A stretch of DNA of 64,000 nucleotides. Source: Trichomonas vaginalis G3. Its lineage: Eukaryota; Parabasalia; Trichomonadida; Trichomonadidae. The notes below the pieces were generated by a model. It had not been told where the DNA came from. It saw nothing but the letters and a program-made list of their open reading frames with translations, and ran no database searches. The position numbers and the translations under genes are program-made. The stretch lies in assembly GCF_026262505.1 (NCBI RefSeq), contig NC_067205.1, positions 17,050,001 through 17,114,000 of the forward strand. The letters run 5' to 3'. Shown one piece after another: positions 27,001 through 37,570 of this stretch. How positions within the stretch are numbered: position 1 is the stretch's first letter; every line of letters begins with the position of its first letter.

Positions 27001-27870
27001 ATTCAACAGGATAGAAATGAGGTTAGAAATCGGGTTAGATATACCCATCTACCCTAAATTTATTTTTGCGCTATGTTTTCATACGTGTGAGGGTGGTGAT
27101 ATCATTTATTTTTAAGTTTATTTTTTATTTTATTTTTATTTTATTTTTATATAAATGACAGAACAAAAATAAAGCATATCTACTCAACAGGAATGAGACC
27201 CTTACTGACTATGTATTCGTTTAATGCTTGATGAAAACAATGGTACATATTATCGTATGGGTATACACAACGTCTGTTTCCATCGTCGTCGTATATGTAG
27301 AGCTCAAATCCAGTCCAACCTTCTTTTGTACAATATGTAGCTTTATTTAAGTATGCATTTATGTAGATAAGGCAATTTTCTTCATCGCTCCAGAAATAAT
27401 TTTTGTTCTTTGTTGAAATAGTTTTCGTTCCTCTGCGACCATAAGGAATGTATGCAATGAACTTTGCGTCATAAGGGATTGTAATATATTCAGGGTTTCT
27501 TTCATCGTCAATGGGTCTGTCTTTGTTAAAATGCATGTTCCTCAGTTTTACTTGAGTTTTGAATAGTTCACGGAAACGTTCTGGGAAAGAGTCATAGTAA
27601 ATGTAGTCGGACATGTCTTTGTAATGAAATAAAAAATTAAAAAAAAATAAAAATAAGGTTATTTTTTATTTAGTGAGGATGGTAGTGAATTCGTTAGTGA
27701 AGTCGTTAGTGAAGTCGTTTATGTGTCAGACGGTTTTGTAAATATTTAAGGTTAAGTTGGTGTTATGGTTGTGTTGTAAAATATACGTTACCTGTTTCGT
27801 AAAGTGTCAAACCGTTATCTTGGGTAAGGTGGAACGCAGTGCCGCCGTACCCAAGATAGACATACTAACT
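26979..27870 (-). repeat. Right terminal inverted repeat of Maverick 1
   Basis: Complement of 4202-5078, with a 12-bp extra unit and a few substitutions. It holds the second copy of the 144-codon gene and a TTAGGGTAGA motif copy (27009-27055, inverted). Confidence 0.95.
27180..27614 (-). CDS. TIR-borne hypothetical protein, 144 residues (copy 2)
   Basis: Second copy of the gene at 4445-4879, reading inward from the right end. The translated protein is the same in every residue. Unlike almost all other Maverick genes here both copies are unbroken, which would follow either from selection or from homogenisation of the TIRs. Confidence 0.85.
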   Translation of the reverse strand: MSDYIYYDSFPERFRELFKTQVKLRNMHFNKDRPIDDERNPEYITIPYDAKFIAYIPYGRRGTKTISTKNKNYFWSDEENCLIYINAYLNKATYCTKEGWTGFELYIYDDDGNRRCVYPYDNMYHCFHQALNEYIVSKGLIPVE

Positions 27871-27875
27871 AATTT
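27871..27875. repeat. Right target-site duplication of Maverick 1 (AATTT)
   Basis: Direct repeat of 4197-4201. Confidence 0.75.
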
Positions 27876-28274
27876 TTGTTAAAATTCTTACTCATTTCTT
27901 CACCAATTTCTCTCTGAAGCCTCTTAATAAAACATATGAATCCTTCAGTTGGCGTTTGAGATTATTGGGAACACAATGACACCATCAAACACTTTAATTT
28001 TATCATTTATTTTTTAATTTCTTTGTAATTAACCTTTTATTGATTCATAATCTCTTTCTACGATTGTTTAAAAGACATTATTCCTAATATTGATGCATCT
28101 AATCTTCAAGATTTTTAATGTCGACTAAAAATTAACGTATTTTTATTCATATTACTTCCAATGATCATGCAAATCATAACAACACTTTTAACCAAAATTG
28201 TAATAAAAATTTCTCTCTCAAAAATGATGCATTTTTCATCTCAAAAATTTCAAAATTTATATCGTTAATTTTTC
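27876..28274. other. Host spacer and leader of the next gene
   Basis: AT-rich, no gene seen. The last 20 bases contain TTTTTCATGTTATATATG, a TCA-type initiator just before the start of the beta-helix protein gene. Confidence 0.5.
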
Positions 28275-29789
28275 ATGTTATATATGATGTTCCTGCTATT
28301 AGGTTACTATTATTATGCAAGCTTACACACTGACTATTCATTATCAGAGAGGCAGGTTGTCAACCAAAGCCAGATACTCATTAAAGAATCACAATTCATT
28401 AGAAGCTTTGCTGTTGGATTCCGTTTTGATTTACAAGTTGGCGGAGCTATATTCTGCGATGCATCCTCTGTTACTGTTGATACATGCTACTTCCTTCAGA
28501 ACTATGCCACCCATGCCGGAGCTTTAGGATGCTTAAACAGCGCCCTTTTAATTCAAAAAACAAAATTCAATCAGAATACTGCAAATAATGATATTGGAGC
28601 TGTTTGGGCCATGTCAAACAATGAAACATATATTACAGAAACAAACTTTATGTCAAATACAGCTTCTCAATCATTTGGGGCCATATTAGTAAACTGTTCT
28701 TACTTTTCAGTCGACAAATGCAACTTCGAACTCAATACTGCATCTACTCTTTCAACATGCATAGGTATTTGCAATGCATACGAAACTTTTCTGACTAATT
28801 CATACTTCCAAAAAGAAAGCTTACTGGAATTAATTTATTATGAAAATAATCTTTCTTATAGATCATATCTTGGTATAGGAACATGCTTTTTCAATACTAA
28901 TTTAGGCACAAATCTTGCCATGGTTGATGGATTTTTGTATATTGAAGTTTATGGATGCACTTGTGGAACAGCTCCAAAGTATTTATTCGTTTCCAAAGAT
29001 CCAACAACAGTTATTCAATGGAGTGGCACTATTAAGCCTAATATTTCTGATGTTGAAGGTTGTTATTCAGTATTTAAGACTCCATATCCTTCACCTTTAC
29101 AAACAGTTGCAGAAACTCCTTATATTACTGCCATTAGTACACCACAAGAGACAGTTTTCAATACGCCTTTCTCAACACCTTACGAAACAAATTATCAAAC
29201 TGTAGCACAAACGCCAAATATTACTCCAGAATCTACTCCTTTCAGTACACCATTTACAACAGCAATAGAAAGTCCGGAGATAACCCCACAGGTGACTCCT
29301 CCAGAATCTGAACTTCCAACTCCATCACAATCCTTTGATCCAACACCGGAACCCACTCCAGAAAGGACAGAAAGTATGAGCCCAACACCAGAAGATCAGG
29401 ATATGGAGTTACCAGATATGCCAAGTGATCTTGGATTAGGATTAGGCCTAGGACTTGGATTACTTCTAATTTTAATAATCATTATCGTAATCTGTTGCTG
29501 CTGTTGCAAGAAATGCAAAGACATTTTGTGTTGTATACCGAAATGCTGTTTCAAATGCTGTAAAGTAACATGTTGCAATGACGAATGTTGCGACTGTTTC
29601 GATTGTTGCTCTTGCTCTCGTGATAAAGATAGTAAATCAAATACAAATAAATCTTATTACGAAAACCATAGCACTAAAAGGGTTTTCGATCTAGGAAATG
29701 TCAAGCTCCCAGGTAGAGAAGAATGTGTTATAGTATTAAATCCAATGTGGAGAAACGGATCAGGTTATAATCATGAATCTTCCGACTAA
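28275..29789 (+). CDS. Beta-helix surface membrane protein with Cys-rich tail (Pmp-like)
   Basis: A 504-codon intact frame. A short hydrophobic N-terminus (LYMMFLLLGYYYYASL) acts as signal peptide. Residues about 40-250 contain repeated short strands with N-A/C-D-C-x-F-type turns (SSVTVDTCYFLQN, SYFSVDKCNFELN), the pattern of right-handed parallel beta-helix proteins, as in trichomonad proteins related to polymorphic outer membrane proteins. About 265-380 is a Thr/Pro-rich spacer of TPxxTPxx repeats. A (LG)n-rich membrane span (about 385-405) is followed by a cytosolic tail with 20 Cys in about 43 residues (ICCCCCKKC...), probably acylated or metal-binding. Likely an adhesion-type surface protein; a ligand is not known. 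Confidence 0.85.
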   Translation: MLYMMFLLLGYYYYASLHTDYSLSERQVVNQSQILIKESQFIRSFAVGFRFDLQVGGAIFCDASSVTVDTCYFLQNYATHAGALGCLNSALLIQKTKFNQNTANNDIGAVWAMSNNETYITETNFMSNTASQSFGAILVNCSYFSVDKCNFELNTASTLSTCIGICNAYETFLTNSYFQKESLLELIYYENNLSYRSYLGIGTCFFNTNLGTNLAMVDGFLYIEVYGCTCGTAPKYLFVSKDPTTVIQWSGTIKPNISDVEGCYSVFKTPYPSPLQTVAETPYITAISTPQETVFNTPFSTPYETNYQTVAQTPNITPESTPFSTPFTTAIESPEITPQVTPPESELPTPSQSFDPTPEPTPERTESMSPTPEDQDMELPDMPSDLGLGLGLGLGLLLILIIIIVICCCCCKKCKDILCCIPKCCFKCCKVTCCNDECCDCFDCCSCSRDKDSKSNTNKSYYENHSTKRVFDLGNVKLPGREECVIVLNPMWRNGSGYNHESSD

Positions 29790-30242
29790 AATCAATCAAT
29801 TGTCTCAATTTTTTATTTTTTTTCCGATATAAAAATTTTTGCGGTAAATTTATAAAAGTGACACGACCACATTGATATTATAATGAAAAATAGAATGCCT
29901 ATTATATGATTAACAAAAATATATTAAAATTAGAGTCATCGATCTGACCGATGATTTGTGTTAGGCTTTTGGTAGGTTTCAATTTATTAATTAGGACTGC
30001 GATAGATTCCAAAGAATAGTCTAATGCTGTTTCAATGAAAACCTAAAACTATGGAAGACGATCAATAGAAAATATTTTGCATGACAAACACTTCTCAATT
30101 TTTCAAAGCCCATTCAAATTAAATATGGGTTCATTTAAATTTTATTAAAATTTCTAATTAGGAAATACTCCCTAATGACTTTTTTCGATTTTTTTTTTGA
30201 AAAATGAAATTTTTATTTCAAAAAATCAGTTCATTTTAAATA
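29790..30242. other. Spacer; initiator before the C2-like gene
   Basis: No gene. Upstream of 30243 the sequence TCAGTTCATTTTAAATA ends at the ATG, matching the trichomonad TCA-initiator pattern (TCATTTTA about 12 bases before the ATG). Confidence 0.55.
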
Positions 30243-30722
30243 ATGGGCAAAGAAAAAAAGGTATACGTTCAAATCAGAAGTATAGATCTTGGTGGATATG
30301 CTGCCACTGATAAGGCCGAACTTGTTTTATGCGTTGGTCCAAAACATAACTTTATTCCATTTGCTTACGACCTTAGAGCAGGCGAAAAGCACCACATTAA
30401 TCACACATGGAAATTCCACTTCAAGCATGAAGAAGATTCATCATTTGTTGTTGTTCTCTTCAAGCATCATTTCTTAGGAGACAAAGAGATTGGTGAATTA
30501 GAGTTTTTGGTCAAGGGATTTCAGCCAAATACTGTTGTTTCAGATAAGTTTACACTTCAATCTGCAAACGAAGAAGCTCGTCCAGCTGATGTTGAAATGG
30601 ATATCCACGTTGATGAAGATGGCGCAGCTCCATTCCATGCTCCAGAAGGTTTCATGTTTGATGGAGCTATCAAGAAGCACAATCACATCTACGGTGTTCC
30701 AGAAGAGAAGATCTGCAATTAA
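30243..30722 (+). CDS. Small beta-sandwich (C2-like) protein
   Basis: A 159-codon intact frame, codon use C/G-richer than neighbours, as in expressed trichomonad genes. N-terminal MGKEKKVYVQIRSIDL, then alternating beta strands (AELVLCVGP, WKFHFKHEE, SFVVVLFKHH, KEIGELEFLV) as in C2 domains, then an Ala/Asp/Glu linker with EMDIHVDEDG and a short His-rich C-terminus (KKHNHIYGVP). There is no signal or membrane segment. A C2 fold is suggested by strand order only; Ca-binding Asp pairs are not clear. A strong TCA initiator lies 12 bases upstream. Confidence 0.85.
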   Translation: MGKEKKVYVQIRSIDLGGYAATDKAELVLCVGPKHNFIPFAYDLRAGEKHHINHTWKFHFKHEEDSSFVVVLFKHHFLGDKEIGELEFLVKGFQPNTVVSDKFTLQSANEEARPADVEMDIHVDEDGAAPFHAPEGFMFDGAIKKHNHIYGVPEEKICN

Positions 30723-31291
30723 CGGAATATAAAATTTTGACAAAATAGAGATTTATTCAAGAATGATTCATGCATTATTATATTATTCATATACATCATA
30801 TTTTTTATAAAGTATATTTATTATGACTTATGATTTTTTAATTAAAAATTCTTTTGTTTAATATTGAGCCAGTGAATTATATGGATGTTATTGCCATATG
30901 CGAGATAGAAAGTAGATATATGATATTGTTTTGATCGAATTGATCGGTTATTATGATGCTCGTGAAACGATGACATCAATAACTATTTATTCTCTTGAAT
31001 TTCGCTTTAAAATGAGAAAACATACAGGTTTCAATTATTCATTAGTGATATAATAATTAAATGAAATTCATGATTTTATATTATGAAACAATCAAAGAAA
31101 ATTATAAAGAAAAAGCTTTAATTCTAGACAGTTTTAGAATTTTATCAAGAATTTCCTTTTTTAAACTATATTTTAAAATTTTATTTTATTATTGCTCATA
31201 ATAAATGTGTTAAATATGTAGAAAATGCTACAGCACGTAAAAATATAAAAATATTATTTAAACAAACAACAAGAAATAATATAAATAAAAT
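30723..31291. other. AT-rich spacer between convergent genes
   Basis: No gene or repeat seen. It is the 3' side of both neighbouring genes. Confidence 0.5.
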
Positions 31292-33154
31292 TTAATATTG
31301 ATCAATAAGATTTTTCAAAGTATCATCATTTGTTAGTTGAGCCGCTGTTGCTCCACTATCATTTTTCAAATCAGGGTTTGCACCATTTGCCAAAAGCATT
31401 TCGCAAATTTCGTAATAACCTTTGTAAGCAGCTCTATGCAAAGGAGACCATTTCTTTTTATCAATAGCATTTACATCAGCACCTCTATATATCAGTTCTC
31501 TTGCTGATTCGAAGCTACAATTATCGCATGCTCTTTCTAAAGCCGTCCAACCATCTTTATTTTTATAATTGATATCAGCACCGATATCGCACAGATACAA
31601 AACAATACTTTCAAAAGCGGCACCTCTTATTAAAGGTGTTGATTTAGTTCTATCAGGGAGATCAAAATAAACTTGTTTTTCAGCGAAATATTTCAACATC
31701 GAAACTCTATCATTCATTGCACAAATGTGTGTTACATTCCATCCAGAATTATTAACAGTATTCAAGTTAACATTAAACTTTTCAACAAGTAATTTTACAA
31801 AATCAAATTTTCCTTGATAAACTGCCCAAAGAAGTGGAGTATTTCCATTCGAATCTTTAATTTCTAAATTTGCATTTTTGCTTTTCAATAAACACACCAT
31901 TTCTATAGATCCTCTTTCAATACATTCGAATATAATGGTCTGCCCATTTTGCTGTTTTTGGTTGATATTCACACCGCTTTCTAAAAGTAAATTTACAGTG
32001 TCAAAACCGTCATTTAAATCACAATAAAATAAAAGTGACTTTTTCTCAGTATCCAAGACATTTACATTGAAATCATGATCAATTATGTATTTTACCATCT
32101 TCACATTCTTTGTTTCTATTGGATCTGTGATAATATTTCTATATCTTGTGGAATAATTTATATCTAAACCTCTACTTAAGAGATAATCAAGAATATTGTA
32201 TTGATCAAAGAATGCTGGCTGGAATATAGATGATTGATCAAGGTAAACTCCTTTAATATCGACTAAATATTTGAGAAATAATAAATTATTTGCGAGAGCT
32301 CGTTTTACGATTGGTTTGATATCAGAATTAATTGAGAGTAAGTAGATATCGAATAATGTATTGTTAAAGAAAGGAATTACTTTATCATTTTGATAATCTA
32401 AATTATAATTTTCGACAATCCATTCAAAAATCGAGTTTTGATGCGCATCTAGGGCAAATGATGCTGTTTCTCTGAACGAAATTCCATTTTGCAAGCATGT
32501 TTCGAAAATACTGTAATTACCGCCCATAATGACGAATCTTGCAATATCGTTAGTAATTTCTATACCATTTACTAATAAGTAATTGAAACAGTTTGATGAG
32601 CCGCATAAAGCAGCAAAGGAAATCAAATCAACAAATAATTCACCAACTTCTATTGATTTGAAACTAAAATTCGTATCAGTTGTTAATGAAGATAATGCGC
32701 TAACATCGTCATTGATAATTGAACTTTCAATTGAAAAATCTTGAAAATTCATTTCGTATTTTTCGCGAAAATCATCATTTTGCTGGATAGAATCACCATT
32801 ATTTTGATTAATTAAGGAGTTAATGTATCTTTGGAATGAATTAATCGTTTTTCTGGATGGTTTGAAGTCTAAACTCATGAATATTTGACCAAGAAGTTTA
32901 TAAGATAATAATTTGTATGAAGACGCATAAATTATTAGCATTCCTATCGATTCATGATAAATGTGATCGAATGTCTTCACTAAATCTTGAATTTCTTGAA
33001 AGTTTTCTTCACTAATATTATATATCATGTTTTCCAATCTACACCAATCTTGAATTTTCGAATCAAGTTTTTCCAAATACTCTTTAGCACTTTCAAACAT
33101 TGATCCGAAAATTTCTTCAATGAAAAAAAAAATTGACTGAACAAAATATTTCAT
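31292..33154 (-). CDS. Ankyrin-repeat protein, trichomonad family
   Basis: A 620-codon intact frame. Residues about 10-125 are the helical N-terminal domain found in the large trichomonad ankyrin family (CRLENMIYNISEEN..., FDHIYHESIGMLIIYASSYKLL, with SLDFKPSRKTIN). Residues about 165-350 are degenerate ankyrin-like helices (DUF3447-like). From about 370 to 615 come clear ankyrin repeats, for example NGNTPLLWAVYQGKFDFVK, KDGWTALERACDNCSFESAR and KWSPLHRAAYKGYYEICEML. It is predicted to be a cytosolic protein-binding scaffold. Start at 33154 chosen as the first ATG after an AT-rich leader. Confidence 0.92.
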   Translation of the reverse strand: MKYFVQSIFFFIEEIFGSMFESAKEYLEKLDSKIQDWCRLENMIYNISEENFQEIQDLVKTFDHIYHESIGMLIIYASSYKLLSYKLLGQIFMSLDFKPSRKTINSFQRYINSLINQNNGDSIQQNDDFREKYEMNFQDFSIESSIINDDVSALSSLTTDTNFSFKSIEVGELFVDLISFAALCGSSNCFNYLLVNGIEITNDIARFVIMGGNYSIFETCLQNGISFRETASFALDAHQNSIFEWIVENYNLDYQNDKVIPFFNNTLFDIYLLSINSDIKPIVKRALANNLLFLKYLVDIKGVYLDQSSIFQPAFFDQYNILDYLLSRGLDINYSTRYRNIITDPIETKNVKMVKYIIDHDFNVNVLDTEKKSLLFYCDLNDGFDTVNLLLESGVNINQKQQNGQTIIFECIERGSIEMVCLLKSKNANLEIKDSNGNTPLLWAVYQGKFDFVKLLVEKFNVNLNTVNNSGWNVTHICAMNDRVSMLKYFAEKQVYFDLPDRTKSTPLIRGAAFESIVLYLCDIGADINYKNKDGWTALERACDNCSFESARELIYRGADVNAIDKKKWSPLHRAAYKGYYEICEMLLANGANPDLKNDSGATAAQLTNDDTLKNLIDQY

Positions 33155-33599
33155 TGGAGCATACTATGATTTATAAAAGGTAGAGTCACTCATTATAATG
33201 TTTCAATTCTTCTACATTTTATGATAGAAAACTGATCTACTTCTTGTACTGAATCATCTCGTGTCGATATATAAGTGAATTCTGTAGATAATTCGTGGGG
33301 ATAGTATAACTCAAGATTATATTAGCCGATTTTCTCCAAACTCAAACATTTATGTATAGTCTATAGCCAGAGTTTCAGGCCAAAATTTTGGTTGGAAGGA
33401 AGTGACTGTGCCTTTGATTTACAAAATATAATTCTCAGGGAGGAGATCTCTGTTATCTCAACGTTTACTAATAACTTGGCCAATTTATTAGTTTCGAGAT
33501 TTCCAAATCAAATAACAAACCTAGTTTCCAAAATAAAATTACAAATAACACTAATGAAACTTAACGTGCTTTTGTTTCACCTAACGCGTATTATGAATT

Positions 33600-33936
33600 T
33601 TTTATGGTTGGATACGGATCCGAATCTATTGTAAAGAGTTGCTTTTTTCAAATAAAGGGATATCGATCATTTTTGGGTTTCTATCAAAGTACCTCAAATG
33701 AAACGGTTTATTTTGAAGATTGTACAATTATTAGTGATGTTCAGCATGATTTGCAATCTTTCAGAACTAAGAACGTTATTCTTACCACATCTAAGAGTGA
33801 TTATACATTCGTTAATATTCCATATCTTGAAACCGATATTATTGATTTTGACGAAACCATTTTTCATCATTGTTATCAAACACGTTTTAATTATTTCATC
33901 ATTTTTATTGTTTTAACAAACGATGGACCCAATTAA
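33600..33936 (+). pseudogene. Beta-helix family unit 1 (fragment)
   Basis: The frame 33604-33936 is closely similar to residues at the end of units 2 and 3: MVGYGSESIVKSCFFQIKGY, FEDCTIISDVQH, and FVNIPYLETDIIDFD. Upstream sequence from about 33375 is not in the same frame and has lost the N-terminal half. It has the strand-turn pattern of parallel beta-helices. Most likely a degenerate copy of the following gene. Confidence 0.6.
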
Positions 33937-34413
33937 TTTTTATAAAAAAATTACATTCATTTCTGCGCGATTAGTTCAATACATTCATATGCTAAAATGA
34001 ATATTCATTGTTTGAGAATTGTCAATTATCAGGAAATATAAGTGAAATTGAATAAAAATATGAGCTGTTAAGGACGCACATATTACTTTCTGACATTTTC
34101 TCAAATTTTTTTGACACTCAAAGTGTCATGGTCTAATTTTCTGTCATAAAAAGTTTATATTTTTCGCCGGAAGAAAAATTATAATAAACAGCTTTATTTA
34201 CACAAAGAATATGATTTCGTGTTTAATTAATCTAGGACAGCTGTATTTAATATGGGTAAGAAATGAATAATTTAAAAAATATACTTATTTGTCTATTATC
34301 GAATCATATATTCTTTATGAGACTGTAATTGAATGTTCTCTAACATGTAATCACATTGGTCATAATTACACCCATAATAGGCTTGAACTTTGAATTTTTC
34401 AATAAATTATTTT
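33937..34413. other. Spacer between beta-helix units
   Basis: No coding sequence supported; AT-rich. Confidence 0.5.
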
Positions 34414-35337
34414 TAACGTGTTTTTGTCACTTTTATTTATTTAAAATATCTGAAGAATAAATATATATTAAAGAGTTTAAACTTTTCTTCTTCATCAATA
34501 GAATCACGCGTTATAGGTTCAGTGTTCTCAAATATCCTGATAAACGAAGAAGAAACATACACAGTTAATTATCTTGGACCAGATTTATTTCGAATTTTTG
34601 TTAGCTCATTCATCTCATGTCGAAATCCTAATTCTAGACTCATCAACATGAATAACGGAATCATCAAATGTTGTTCTTTTAATAATAATTTAGGTCGTTA
34701 TGCAACGTTATTCTATTCAAATGAAACAGCATCATTTTTATATAATAATGCAGTTAATAACTCACAATATACGCTTATCTATCGCTCAGATGGAAATTAT
34801 CTCCAAATGATTCAATCTAATTTTTCACACACAAAAAGTCAACATCAAGGATCCATTTCTTCAAATAAAGTTTATTTTCATGAACAAAAGTTTATAAATA
34901 ATTATAAATGTGGAAATGATACTGGTGGCGCAACAATTACTGTATATTTAGGAATTAGTTTTACCAGTTTTTCAAATTATATTGATATTGAATCTAATGG
35001 CGTGAATTTTTTAGTTGTTGGATATGGATCCGAGTCCAATTTTAAGAGTTGCTTTTTTCAAATAAAGGGATATAATTCGTTTTTAGGTTTTTGGCCAAAT
35101 AAAAATAATGAAACAGTTTATTTTGAAGATTGTACAATTATTAGTGATATTCAACATAACTTGCAGTATTTAAGAACTAAGAATGTTATTCTTACCACAT
35201 CTAAGAGTGATTATACATTCGTTAATATTCCATATCTTGAAACCGATATTATTGATTTTGATATAACATTGTTTTATCATTGTCAAAATCGTTTTAATTA
35301 TTTCTTAATTTTTATTATTTTAACAAATGAATCCTAA
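34414..35337 (+). CDS. Beta-helix family unit 2
   Basis: The frame is open from about 34415 to 35337; the first start-like codon in the body is GTG at 34522, but the upstream codons (LKNKYILKSLNFSSSSIES) correspond to the N-terminus of unit 3 and are part of the gene. The beginning of the protein with any signal sequence is missing. It has repeated short strands with NxCxF turns and is similar to unit 3 over its length, with blocks nearly identical to unit 1. A C-terminal hydrophobic stretch (FNYFLIFIILTN) ends the protein. Likely an inactive or truncated surface protein paralogue. Confidence 0.55.
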
Positions 35338-35392
35338 TAAAATCTAATTCAATAAAATCATTTTATAAAATGCATATTGATATTTATCAAAG

Positions 35393-36325
35393 TTGTTTCA
35401 TTTTAACAAAACTGTTGATGTTAATGTCACTTTTCATTTTTTATTTCTGCGAAACAAATTTGTATTAAAAAATATAAACTTCTCATCATGTTCATTAGAT
35501 ACACAAATAGTTGGTTCAATATTTTCAAATATCCTGACAAATGATGAAAACGAGTATACAATTAATCATCCAAACCAAGAATTACTCGAAATCAAGATTT
35601 GTTCATTTATTTCATGCCGAAGTATTAATTCACGTTTAATCAATATGAAAAACGGAATTATTAGCTTTTGTAATTTTAATAATAATTACGGGAAGAAAGC
35701 ATCTATATTTCTTTCTTATACAACAGGAATATTTTTATATAGCTGCACAGTTAATACTTCACAGTATGATATGACATTTAGAGGATATGATAAGAATTTG
35801 GAGTCAAATCAATCAATTTTTTCTCACACAAATTCTGAATATCAAGGTTGTTTCTCTTCAAGTGGTACTTTGAATTTTATTCAAAAATATGTTAATTTTT
35901 ATAAATGCGGTACAGATCGTGGAGGTGCTTCACTCACAGTTTATATCGGTAAAGGCGATATTAGTTATTCAAATTATATTGACATTGAATCGACTGGTAA
36001 AGTTTTTATGTTTGTTGGCGCAGGATCAGAAACTTTAATCAAAAGTTGTTTATTCGAAATCAAAGGATTTAAATCATTTCTAGGATTATATGGAGAAAAA
36101 AATACCGAACGCGTATATTTAGAAGATTGTAATATTATTGGTGATGTTACACATGATATGCCATATTTGAGTACTAAAAATGTTATTTTTGATTCCACAA
36201 AATCTGATTATACATTTGTCAATATTCCTTTTCTCACAACCGATATCATTAACTTTGAAATAAGTGTTTTTTATCATTGTAAATTTTTCAACCTCAGCTT
36301 TTTCTTATTTGTTTTGATTATATAG
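35393..36325 (+). CDS. Beta-helix family unit 3
   Basis: A 310-codon intact frame, the most complete of the three tandem units. It starts MFHFNKTVDVNVTFHFLFL, with no clear signal peptide, and carries about eight strand-turn repeats with phrases such as IFSNILTNDENEYTINHP, ISFCNFNNNYGKKASIF and LIKSCLFEIKGFKSFLGL, ending in a hydrophobic FNLSFFLFVLII. The fold is predicted to be a right-handed parallel beta-helix as in trichomonad Pmp-like proteins, but the Thr/Pro spacer, membrane span and tail of the gene at 28275 are missing. It could be a truncated gene. Confidence 0.65.
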   Translation: MFHFNKTVDVNVTFHFLFLRNKFVLKNINFSSCSLDTQIVGSIFSNILTNDENEYTINHPNQELLEIKICSFISCRSINSRLINMKNGIISFCNFNNNYGKKASIFLSYTTGIFLYSCTVNTSQYDMTFRGYDKNLESNQSIFSHTNSEYQGCFSSSGTLNFIQKYVNFYKCGTDRGGASLTVYIGKGDISYSNYIDIESTGKVFMFVGAGSETLIKSCLFEIKGFKSFLGLYGEKNTERVYLEDCNIIGDVTHDMPYLSTKNVIFDSTKSDYTFVNIPFLTTDIINFEISVFYHCKFFNLSFFLFVLII

Positions 36326-36766
36326 AAGAAGTAAAATGCTGGATTTAATGAAGCATAACAAATGAGATCTACGCGTATGGATTTAAAAAAGTGAGAGAGT
36401 TCAAATGTTTAAATTCGAATTTATACAGTTTTTGATATTCTTACACCATTCTAAAAATTTAAATATAGTAGGGAAAGTAAAAGAATCATATGCTCAGAAA
36501 ATTGTGAGATCACAATGAACTTTTTGAATACTTCCATTTGCTTGAGATTTTAGTTAAATCTTAAAACCGTTTTAATTGAAAATTTTTGATAAGGCATCAA
36601 CAGAAAAGAGTTCAATGTGCAAAATTTGAATAAAACTTGATATTATAATAGTATTATTGAAAGAAACTCAAGGTCGTTCTTTTCATATTATGCTTTTTTT
36701 GGTAAAATTTAAGGGAATTATTTATCCAAATATCAGAAATAAAAATAAATTGAGCAATTCTTGCAA
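36326..36766. other. Spacer
   Basis: No gene supported. The 64-residue frame at 36657-36851 crosses the left end of the TTAA element and is judged spurious. Confidence 0.5.
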
Positions 36767-37079
36767 TGAATTAAGGGTTTCGTTTTGCGAAAAAAACGTA
36801 CAATACGCAATTTCGCTAAAAAAACATTTAGCTAGCAATTTCGACCTTTGACTCCACTCAAGACGTCACTTTTTTAATTTTGCGGTATCATATTTTTGGA
36901 AAATCTTTATGAATATTATATAAGAAGTCTCTTTAATATCTATATTTCATATTTTTATCGATTTTTAAAGTTTTTGCGAAAAGTATTCAATTATTTTTGC
37001 TATTTGGTCGGGTAAATGTCAGATTTGCGACATTTTCTGATATGATATTCAGATTCTACGTTGATAATAATGCTTATAG

Positions 37080-37337
37080 TGTAATAAACAGAAATTCATC
37101 AAAAGTGACAGCTCTCAATTTTTTGACATTTGTAAATTCTAAATTGAATGAGAAAAATGAAATAATACTAAGCATAATACAATATTCTAGATTTAATTAT
37201 AATTAGGAAAAGTTAGTTTTGAGAGTACTTTTCATAGGTATATAGAATGAAATCTTCTGAAAAATAATATCACATAAACTCATATTATTTTCTAATATAT
37301 AACTATTTTATATAAAAATCAAATTCAATGATCTTAA
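37080..37337. repeat. 258-bp repeat, copy 1
   Basis: Matches 44399-44657 with about three substitutions and one 1-base indel. It ends at CTTAA in both places; in the other copy this TTAA is followed by GGG. Confidence 0.9.
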
Positions 37338-37570
37338 AAGCGAAGGATAAACCTCAAAATTTACGAATATAATGAGTGGGAATAGGAGTAAAGCAAAAAT
37401 TGATATTTCATATGGTTTTATGATAGATAAGCATTATATTCCCACTCATTATATTCGTAAATTTTGAGGTTTATCCTTTGCTTTTAAGATCATTGAATTT
37501 GATTTTTATATAAAATAGTTATATATTAGAAAATAATATGAGTTTATGTGATATTATTTTTCAGAAGATT
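37251..37570. repeat. Large near-perfect palindrome inside element A
   Basis: Arms 37251-37384 and 37437-37570, 134 bp each, inverted with about one mismatch (GCGAAGG versus CCTTTGC), separated by 52 bp. Twenty-five-base outer arms (37085-37109 with 37701-37725, TCATCAAAAGTGAC type) suggest an older, longer inversion. Confidence 0.9.

Larger units (their letters stand above)
4202..27870. mobile_element. Maverick/Polinton 1, complete with both TIRs
   Basis: A 23,669-bp element beginning AGTTAGTATGTC and ending GACATACTAACT, with near-identical terminal inverted repeats (4202-5078 and 26979-27870) and a 5-bp target duplication. Polintons typically start with AG, have long TIRs and encode a protein-primed family B polymerase, a retrovirus-type integrase, a FtsK/HerA packaging ATPase and capsid proteins; all except a recognised Ad-type cysteine protease can be found here. 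Genes are densely packed on both strands with spacers often below 40 bp. Nearly all long genes carry one or more one-base frame breaks, the integrase lacks the expected catalytic Glu, and later insertions sit at 13672-15162 and 16596-16919. Most likely this is a structurally complete but non-functional copy. Confidence 0.96.

Noticed and set aside
4202-27870. Free giant-virus or virophage genome
   Set aside because: TIRs, short target duplication, integrase and integration in host DNA fit a Maverick/Polinton better.
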